A stretch of DNA of 9,239 nt, from the NCBI GenBank assembly GCA_959598545.1, contig CAUGFC010000071.1:1-9239 (forward strand), written 5' to 3'. The stretch's first letter is position 1, and every line of letters starts with the position of its first letter. Shown here in pieces: positions 5,244 through 9,239 of this stretch. The DNA is from an uncultured Olsenella sp. Its GTDB lineage: Bacteria; Actinomycetota; Coriobacteriia; Coriobacteriales; Atopobiaceae. The notes beneath the pieces were generated by a model. It was not told the origin of the DNA. It made no database searches and saw only the letters and a list, made by a program, of their open reading frames with translations. A program made the position numbers and the translations under genes.

Positions 5244-6806
5244 ATGGCCGACACCATGCGTGGCGTGTACACCAACCTGACCGAGATCCGCCGCAACGTG
5301 TTCTCCAACGTGGCCAAGATCGCCTACGACATGAAGGAAGACGACGAGAAGGCCACCCGTCGCAAGATCCGCGACCTCCCGTACGAGATCATCCCCGGTG
5401 ACGTGGCCACCTACCGCGAGTCCGTCTTCCTGGAGCGCGCGATCGTGGAGCAGCGCATCCGCCTGGCCATGGGCCTGCCGCTGCAGGGCGTCGACAAGCG
5501 CGAGAGCCTGACCGACGGCCTCGCCGACGCCGCGGTCCCCGAGACCTACTACGAGCCGCCCCTGATCAACGTCATCAAGTTCGCGTGCAACGCGTGCGAG
5601 GACAACGTCTACCGCGTGACCGACGCCTGCCAGGGCTGCCTCGCCCACCCCTGCCGCGAGATCTGCCCCAAGGGCGCCATCACCTTCAAGGACAAGAAGG
5701 CCTACATCGACCAGGAGAAGTGCATCCACTGCGGCATGTGCTTCAACGCCTGCCCCTATCACGCGATCCAGCACCACGTGCGCCCCTGCGCGGACGCCTG
5801 CGGCATGCACGCGATTGGCTCCGACGAGCACGGCCGCGCCCAGATTGACTACGAGAAGTGCGTCTCGTGCGGGCAGTGCCTGATCAACTGCCCGTTTGGC
5901 GCCATTGCCGACAAGAGCCAGATCTTCCAGATCATCCAGGCCATCAACCGCGGCGACGAGGTCATCGCCGCCGTCGCCCCGGCCTTCGTCGGACAGTTCG
6001 GCGGCAAGGGCAACGTCGACAAGCTGCGCCAGGCCTTCACCATGCTCGGCTTCTCCGGCATGGAGGAGGTCGCCGTGGGCGCCGACCTCTGCACCGTCCA
6101 GGAGGCCGAGGACTTCATGGAGGAGGTGCCCGAGAAGATCCCGTTCATGGGCACGTCCTGCTGCCCGGCCTGGTCGGTCATGGCCAAGACCGAGTTCCCC
6201 GACCACGCCGAGTGCATCTCGATGGCCCTCACGCCCATGACCCTCACCGCGCGCCTCCTGCGCCAGCGCCATCCGGACGCCAAGATCGTCTTCGTGGGCC
6301 CGTGCTCGGCCAAGAAGCTCGAGGCCATGCGCGCCTCTGTCCGCTCCGAGGTCGACTTCGTCCTCACGTTCGAGGAGATGGCGGGCATGATGAAGGCCCG
6401 CGGCATCGACGAGTACACCAAGCTCGAGGGCGAGGGCAGCTCCGACTTCGAGGTCGCCTCCGCTGACGGCCGCGGCTTCGCGGTCGCGGGCGGCGTGGCC
6501 AGCGCCGTGGTCAACGCGATCAAGGTCCTGGACCCGGAGCGCGAGGTCAACGTCATGAACGCCGAGGGCCTGGAGAACTGCCGCAAGATGATGAAGGACG
6601 CCGTGAAGGGCAAGTACCCCGGCTACCTGCTCGAGGGCATGGCCTGCCCGGGCGGCTGCGTCGCCGGCGCCGGCACGCTCCAGGCGATCAACAAGACCGC
6701 CGCCGCGGTGCGCCGCTACGCCAAGAAGTCCCCGCACGCCAACGCCACGGAGAACGAGTTCCGCGACAAGATCCCCTCGCTCGAGCGCGAGGAGGACGGC
6801 AAGTAG
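5244..6806 (+). CDS. Monomeric [FeFe] hydrogenase, group B-like
   Basis: The 520-residue protein has a family-specific N-terminal part (1-112), a Cys-rich iron-sulfur region, and an H-cluster domain. Iron-sulfur cysteines fall at C115/C118, C129/C132/C137/C141, a CxxCxxCxxxCP set at 160-170, C182/C186, and another CxxCxxCxxxCP set at 206-216, so several [4Fe-4S] clusters are likely. H-cluster motifs are TSCCPAW (304-310), GPCSAKK (352-358) and EGMACPGGCVAGAGT (465-479), giving ligands C307, C354, C468 and C472; C306 matches the proton-relay cysteine. TSCCPAW in place of TSCCPGW and the altered second and third motifs match what I know of the poorly characterised group B (M2e) rather than group A enzymes. 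It catalyses reversible H2/proton conversion; direction and partner are not known. No signal peptide, so cytoplasmic. A GGGAGAGGGG ribosome-binding site precedes the ATG. The HydE, HydF and HydG maturases are not in the window. Confidence 0.93.
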   Translation: MADTMRGVYTNLTEIRRNVFSNVAKIAYDMKEDDEKATRRKIRDLPYEIIPGDVATYRESVFLERAIVEQRIRLAMGLPLQGVDKRESLTDGLADAAVPETYYEPPLINVIKFACNACEDNVYRVTDACQGCLAHPCREICPKGAITFKDKKAYIDQEKCIHCGMCFNACPYHAIQHHVRPCADACGMHAIGSDEHGRAQIDYEKCVSCGQCLINCPFGAIADKSQIFQIIQAINRGDEVIAAVAPAFVGQFGGKGNVDKLRQAFTMLGFSGMEEVAVGADLCTVQEAEDFMEEVPEKIPFMGTSCCPAWSVMAKTEFPDHAECISMALTPMTLTARLLRQRHPDAKIVFVGPCSAKKLEAMRASVRSEVDFVLTFEEMAGMMKARGIDEYTKLEGEGSSDFEVASADGRGFAVAGGVASAVVNAIKVLDPEREVNVMNAEGLENCRKMMKDAVKGKYPGYLLEGMACPGGCVAGAGTLQAINKTAAAVRRYAKKSPHANATENEFRDKIPSLEREEDGK

Positions 6807-6829
6807 GCGCCGGCCCCGACCGAGCTTCC

Positions 6830-6869
6830 GCGGGCGGCGGGCCTCCGGGCTCGTCGCCCGCTTTCGTAT
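6830..6869 (+). terminator. Intrinsic terminator after the hydrogenase gene
   Basis: GCGGGCG (6830-6836) pairs with CGCCCGC (6855-6861) and the pairing continues inward for seven more pairs, including two G-U pairs, to a TCCG tetraloop (6844-6847). The 14-pair stem is followed by CTTTCGTAT. It starts 24 bases after the stop codon. The T-run is short, but the stem is strong, as in other high-GC genomes. Confidence 0.85.
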
Positions 6870-6880
6870 CAACCGAGGTC

Positions 6881-6889
6881 CTTCTCGCC
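6881..6889 (+). repeat. Intergenic CTTCTCGCC downstream of the hydrogenase terminator
   Basis: An exact copy of the repeated 9-mer, 12 bases before the inverted repeat that opens the leader region of the nucleoid-protein gene. It belongs to the 321-bp stretch without a confirmed gene (6807-7127), which also holds the terminator, a 16-bp inverted repeat, a 21-bp tandem repeat and a possible 14-codon ORF. Confidence 0.55.
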
Positions 6890-6900
6890 CCTCCTCCTAC

Positions 6901-7005
6901 GGGTATGTGCACTGTTTGAGAATTGATAAGGTGCCTTCCTATCACATTTCTGCTGGTAGACAAGCTGCCGAGAAGAACATCAGAATCGCAACAGTGCACA
7001 TACCC
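6901..7005. repeat. 105-bp AT-richer element bounded by 16-bp perfect inverted repeats
   Basis: GGGTATGTGCACTGTT (6901-6916) is exactly reverse-complementary to AACAGTGCACATACCC (6990-7005). The 73 bases between them are clearly AT-richer than the rest of the window and carry no ORF. Within them AAGGTGCCTT (6928-6937) is a small inverted repeat, and TTGATA (6923-6928) resembles a -35 box without a good -10 box. No target-site duplication is visible in the flanks, so a mobile MITE-like origin is possible but unproven; a pair of operator half-sites or a structured leader RNA fit as well. It precedes the nucleoid-associated protein gene. Confidence 0.8.
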
Positions 7006-7035
7006 TGGAGAGGGGTGCATATGCCCCGGAGAGGA
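6994..7035 (+). repeat. Imperfect 21-bp tandem repeat in the nucleoid-protein leader
   Basis: The segments 6994-7014 and 7015-7035 both begin GTGCA and contain CCC then GGAGAGG; they agree at 17 of 21 positions. A 21-bp period equals two helical turns. The GGAGAGG of each unit resembles a Shine-Dalgarno sequence; the first serves the small ORF at 7021. Confidence 0.6.
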
Positions 7036-7065
7036 GGGGCACGCATCCTCTTCCGGCGGAAATGA
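7021..7065 (+). CDS. Possible 14-codon leader peptide MPRRGGARILFRRK
   Basis: A very strong ribosome-binding site, GGAGAGGGG (7007-7015), lies five bases before ATG at 7021. The 14-residue product has six basic residues. Its TGA stop (7063-7065) overlaps the ATG at 7062 as ATGA, and that ATG opens an in-frame extension of the nucleoid-associated protein gene. TGCCCC (7022-7027) can pair with GGGGCA (7036-7041), placing GGAGAGGA in the loop. The arrangement looks like a leader peptide or translational coupling, but short ORFs with good RBSs arise by chance in purine-rich DNA, and the likely start of the main gene is 63 bases further on. Confidence 0.35.
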   Translation: MPRRGGARILFRRK

Positions 7066-7127
7066 CGTCCGCGGGGAGCGCTATCATGGTGGACCGCAAC
7101 CGACCGACGATTCCGCAAAGGGACCCC

Positions 7128-8174
7128 ATGCTCAAGGTAGACCGCGCGATCCTGCACGTCTTCGACTTCGACTCCGGCTCCACGTACCTCTCGGAGCGCC
7201 CGCTCGACCTCACGGTGCGCGCCACGCGCTCCTTCGTCCAGCGTCACCTGCGCAAGATCTCGGCCAACGCGGAGAGCCGCCACGGCGCCTTCGCGCCGGA
7301 CTCAGGATTCGCCGACGAGCTCCAGCGCTACCTCGCGGGGGAGCGCGAGTTCGTCGAGTTCTCCACGGAGATCGCGCAGTGGTTCTGGGAGGAGCTGCGC
7401 CGCACGGAGGACCTCGAGCAGTGCGACCTGCTCGTCGCGGACTTCACCGACACCGACGCCACGGGCGAGGGGGACGGCGAGGACGCCGGCCCCTCCTTCG
7501 ACGGACCGGCGGGCCGCAGGTTCTTCTCGGTCATGCTGCTGCCGCGCCGCCAGGCCTTCGTCCACGAGGTCGCCGGCGACGCCAACGACATCGCCCGCGT
7601 CGACGCGACGCTGCCCAATCCCTCGCAGAAGGTGGCGTCCTACCTGCTCGTGGACGCGGAGACCGGTGCGATCGACTTCCATGACAAGGAGCGCGCCGTG
7701 GGCGGGGAGCGCGTGAGCATCATTCCGGAGCGCTTCCTGCAGTGCACGAGCGAGGCGTCCAGCCACGAGGTCATCGACGAGGTCAGCGTCATCGTCCGCG
7801 ACGTGGCGGAGGAGTTCGGCCTGGAGCCGGCGGTGGAGGCCGCCCGCGTCAAGGCCGCCGTGGCGAGAAGCGCCGACATGGAGGAGTCCTTCTCGCCCGC
7901 CGAGGTGGGGCGCACGGTCTTCGCGGAGCGCCCGGAGGTCGCCGAGCGCTTCGAGGAGCGCGTCCAGGAGGCCAGGCTGCCCGAGGAGGCGCCCGTGCGA
8001 CGCGGGGTGGCCAACCGACTCACCCGGAGCCACAAGATCCGCACCGACACCGGCGTGGAGATCTCGTTCCCCTCCGAGCTCGCGGAGCGCCCCGGCTATC
8101 TGGACTTCTCGACGGACGCCGAGGGGCGCATCACCATCACCGTGGGCAACGTCGCGCGCATCGAGAACCGCTGA
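7128..8174 (+). CDS. Nucleoid-associated protein, NdpA/YejK-like (PF04245)
   Basis: The 348-residue product matches the 37-kDa nucleoid-associated protein family as found in clostridia: an N-terminal KVDRAILHVFDFDSG (3-17), ERPLDL (23-28), ADFTD (104-108), TLPNPSQKVASYLLVD (161-176), and a conserved C-terminal part with HKIRTDTGVEISFP (302-315) and DAEGRITITVGNVARI (330-345). Members bind the nucleoid; their molecular role is poorly defined. An acidic Gly/Asp insertion (109-127) looks extra compared with relatives as I remember them. Starts in the same frame exist at 7062, 7086 (GGGGAG seven bases upstream) and 7128 (AAAGGGA just upstream). I choose 7128 because the family similarity begins there; 7086 is a fair alternative. 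It contains two copies of the repeated 9-mer (7862-7870 and 7889-7897) in opposite orientation. It lies downstream of an unusual leader. Confidence 0.85.
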   Translation: MLKVDRAILHVFDFDSGSTYLSERPLDLTVRATRSFVQRHLRKISANAESRHGAFAPDSGFADELQRYLAGEREFVEFSTEIAQWFWEELRRTEDLEQCDLLVADFTDTDATGEGDGEDAGPSFDGPAGRRFFSVMLLPRRQAFVHEVAGDANDIARVDATLPNPSQKVASYLLVDAETGAIDFHDKERAVGGERVSIIPERFLQCTSEASSHEVIDEVSVIVRDVAEEFGLEPAVEAARVKAAVARSADMEESFSPAEVGRTVFAERPEVAERFEERVQEARLPEEAPVRRGVANRLTRSHKIRTDTGVEISFPSELAERPGYLDFSTDAEGRITITVGNVARIENR

Positions 8175-8175
8175 G

Positions 8176-8239
8176 CAGCTCGGACGGGCCGTCGGGCGCG
8201 ACTTGTCCCAAGGGTCGTGTGGGTCTCGTGTCCGAGCTG
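8176..8239. repeat. 10-bp inverted repeat between the nucleoid-protein and coiled-coil genes
   Basis: CAGCTCGGAC (8176-8185) is the exact reverse complement of GTCCGAGCTG (8230-8239). The 44-base interior contains further short GC-rich complementarity, such as CCCAAGGG (8207-8214). It starts two bases after the stop codon and is followed by AATTGT, so it may be a large-loop terminator, but the weak T-content and the candidate -10 box just after it leave this open. Confidence 0.5.
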
Positions 8240-8248
8240 AATTGTGGC

Positions 8249-8254
8249 TAGAAT
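8249..8254 (+). promoter_or_regulatory. Candidate -10 box of the exported coiled-coil gene
   Basis: TAGAAT matches five of six consensus bases, in the only AT-rich stretch of this gap, about 55 bases before the start codon. No good -35 box is visible at 16-18 bases. Confidence 0.45.
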
Positions 8255-8303
8255 AGTGCGGAGAGTTTCGCGAACGCAGCCGATTCACACACAAGGAGAC
8301 TCC

Positions 8304-9239
8304 ATGTCCCGCACCCGCATCACCCCCCAGGACGCCGGCATCACCCCGCGCTCTGTCACCAGGCGCGACGCCCTGCGCCTGTTCATCGCCGCCGGGCTCT
8401 GCACCACGCTCTTCCCCGGCATCGCCTCCGCCGAGACCACGCAGGAGAAGCTCGACGCCGCCCAGCTGAGCTACGACCAGGCCCAGGAGGAGCTCGACCG
8501 CATCGCCGCCGAGTACGAGAAGATCGCCACCCAGCTCTCCGCCACCACCGCCAAGGTCGCCGACGTCTCCGGGCAGATCGAGGAGAAGCAGACCCAGATC
8601 GACCAGAAGCAGGACGAGATCGACCAGAAGCAGCTGGAGATCGAGCACAAGCAGGGCATCCTCGGCGACCGCATGAGCGCCAGCTACAAGGCCGGCCCGC
8701 TCTCGACGCTCGACCTGCTGCTCTCGTCCGCGACGTTCGACGAGTTCACGAGCAACATCTACTACCTCGACAAGGTCACCGAGTCCGACCGCGAGATGAT
8801 CGACGAGGTGCGCCAGCTCAAGGCCGAGCTCGAGGAGGAGAAGGCCGAGCTCGAGACCCAGAAGGCCGAGCTCGAGGAGCAGAAGGCCGAGCTCGAGGAG
8901 CTCCAGGAGGAGCAGCGCGCCCAGCTCGAGGAGGCGCGCGCCAAGCAGATCGAGTCCCAGGAGCTCGTGGACAGCCTCTCTGCCGAGGTCCAGGAGCTCA
9001 TGGAGCAACGCGACGCCGAGCTTCTCGCCGCGCAGCAGCTCGCCCAGCAGATGCAGCAGCAGGCAATGGCTCAGCAGCAGGCAATGGCTCAACAGCAGGC
9101 AGCCCCCGCTGCAGCAGCTGCAAACGGCTGGACCTGTTCCTGCGGCACTGTCAACAGCAGCAACTTCTGTACCAACTGCGGCAGCAAAAAACCGGCTCCT
9201 GCCGGCTCTTGGAAGTGCAGCTGCGGTACAGAAAACACC
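8304..9239 (+). CDS. Tat-exported coiled-coil (CwlO/PcsB-like) protein with C-terminal zinc ribbons, cut by window edge
   Basis: 312 codons are open to the right edge; the start has AAGGAG five bases upstream. Residues 1-43 form a signal peptide with a twin-arginine motif (TRRDALRLF, 19-27), a hydrophobic core and ASA|E as a likely cleavage site. Residues 44-118 are coiled coil (heptads of IDQKQ type, 93-117), followed by RMSASYKAGPLSTLDLLLSS (123-142) and a hinge typical of CwlO/PcsB peptidoglycan-hydrolase activator coiled coils. A second coil contains four heptads of KAELEEx (173-200). Such proteins usually end in NlpC/P60, CHAP or M23 domains. Here instead comes a QQQAMA linker, then WTCSCGTVN and FCTNCG (C278, C280, C289, C292) and a second WKCSCGTEN (C305, C307), as in the zinc-ribbon tails of SPFH/YdjI-type proteins. 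From about 9060 the codons (GCA, GCT, CAA, AAA) differ from the rest of the window. This is either a real domain fusion or a chimeric join. Confidence 0.85.
   Translation, partial: MSRTRITPQDAGITPRSVTRRDALRLFIAAGLCTTLFPGIASAETTQEKLDAAQLSYDQAQEELDRIAAEYEKIATQLSATTAKVADVSGQIEEKQTQIDQKQDEIDQKQLEIEHKQGILGDRMSASYKAGPLSTLDLLLSSATFDEFTSNIYYLDKVTESDREMIDEVRQLKAELEEEKAELETQKAELEEQKAELEELQEEQRAQLEEARAKQIESQELVDSLSAEVQELMEQRDAELLAAQQLAQQMQQQAMAQQQAMAQQQAAPAAAAANGWTCSCGTVNSSNFCTNCGSKKPAPAGSWKCSCGTENT
8820..8903 (+). repeat. Four 21-bp repeats encoding KAELEEx heptads
   Basis: Four in-frame, nearly identical 21-base units encode consecutive heptads (KAELEEE, KAELETQ, KAELEEQ, KAELEEL; residues 173-200) of the second coiled coil. 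Such repeats change copy number by slippage, altering coil length. Confidence 0.8.
9054..9101 (+). repeat. 18-bp tandem repeat (QQQAMA) at the junction with the zinc-ribbon tail
   Basis: CAGCAGCAGGCAATGGCT occurs at 9054-9071 and 9072-9089, followed by a partial third unit to 9101. It encodes a Gln/Ala/Met linker and marks the point where codon use changes. Confidence 0.85.

Noticed and set aside
5121..6872. 583-codon minus-strand frame opposite the hydrogenase
   Set aside because: Repetitive Val/Leu/Ala/Asp/His composition without family motifs; a GC-rich shadow of the hydrogenase.
7302..9092. 596-codon minus-strand frame opposite the last two genes
   Set aside because: Leucine-rich low-complexity mirror of Glu/Lys coiled-coil codons; no RBS or family motif.

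Overview
The window looks like chromosomal DNA of a high-GC anaerobic bacterium. By eye about two thirds of bases are G+C, and third codon positions are almost all G or C, which is why long shadow reading frames lie opposite every real gene. The combination of a high-GC genome, a [FeFe] hydrogenase of the group B type, a clostridial-style 37-kDa nucleoid-associated protein and a CwlO/PcsB-like exported coiled-coil protein suggests a gut or oral Coriobacteriia member (Olsenella/Atopobium/Collinsella relatives). That placement is inference, not a search result.

Layout: (1) 1-400, minus strand: the N-terminal part of a threonine-aldolase family PLP enzyme that runs off the left edge. (2) 527-1573, plus: branched-chain amino acid aminotransferase (ilvE), divergent from the aldolase. 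(3) 1570-2832, minus: a predicted lipoprotein of unknown family, converging on ilvE with shared stop codons in the tetranucleotide CTAG. (4) 2974-4290, plus: histidyl-tRNA synthetase (hisS). (5) 4307-4422: two perfect 20-bp inverted repeats, one nested inside the other. (6) 4447-5112, plus: an RluA-family pseudouridine synthase. (7) 5244-6806, plus: a group-B-like [FeFe] hydrogenase followed by a strong hairpin terminator. (8) 6890-7127: an AT-richer leader region with a 16-bp inverted repeat, a 21-bp tandem repeat and a possible 14-codon leader ORF. (9) 7128-8174, plus: a nucleoid-associated protein (PF04245-like). (10) 8304-9239, plus: a Tat-exported coiled-coil protein whose C-terminal end changes into SPFH-type zinc ribbons with different codon use, cut by the right edge.

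Most genes are housekeeping or amino-acid/energy metabolism and do not form one obvious pathway. Each appears to have its own promoter region. The structure the genes do not explain lies mostly between them. The 9-mer CTTCTCGCC (reverse GGCGAGAAG) occurs 11 times in 9.2 kb, where base composition alone predicts roughly 0.1, and five of the copies sit in the short intergenic regions. Two of those extend to an identical 16-mer in two different divergent promoter regions. This motif, the nested palindromes after hisS, the leader of the nucleoid-protein gene and the zinc-ribbon tail of the exported coiled-coil protein are the items most worth following up.
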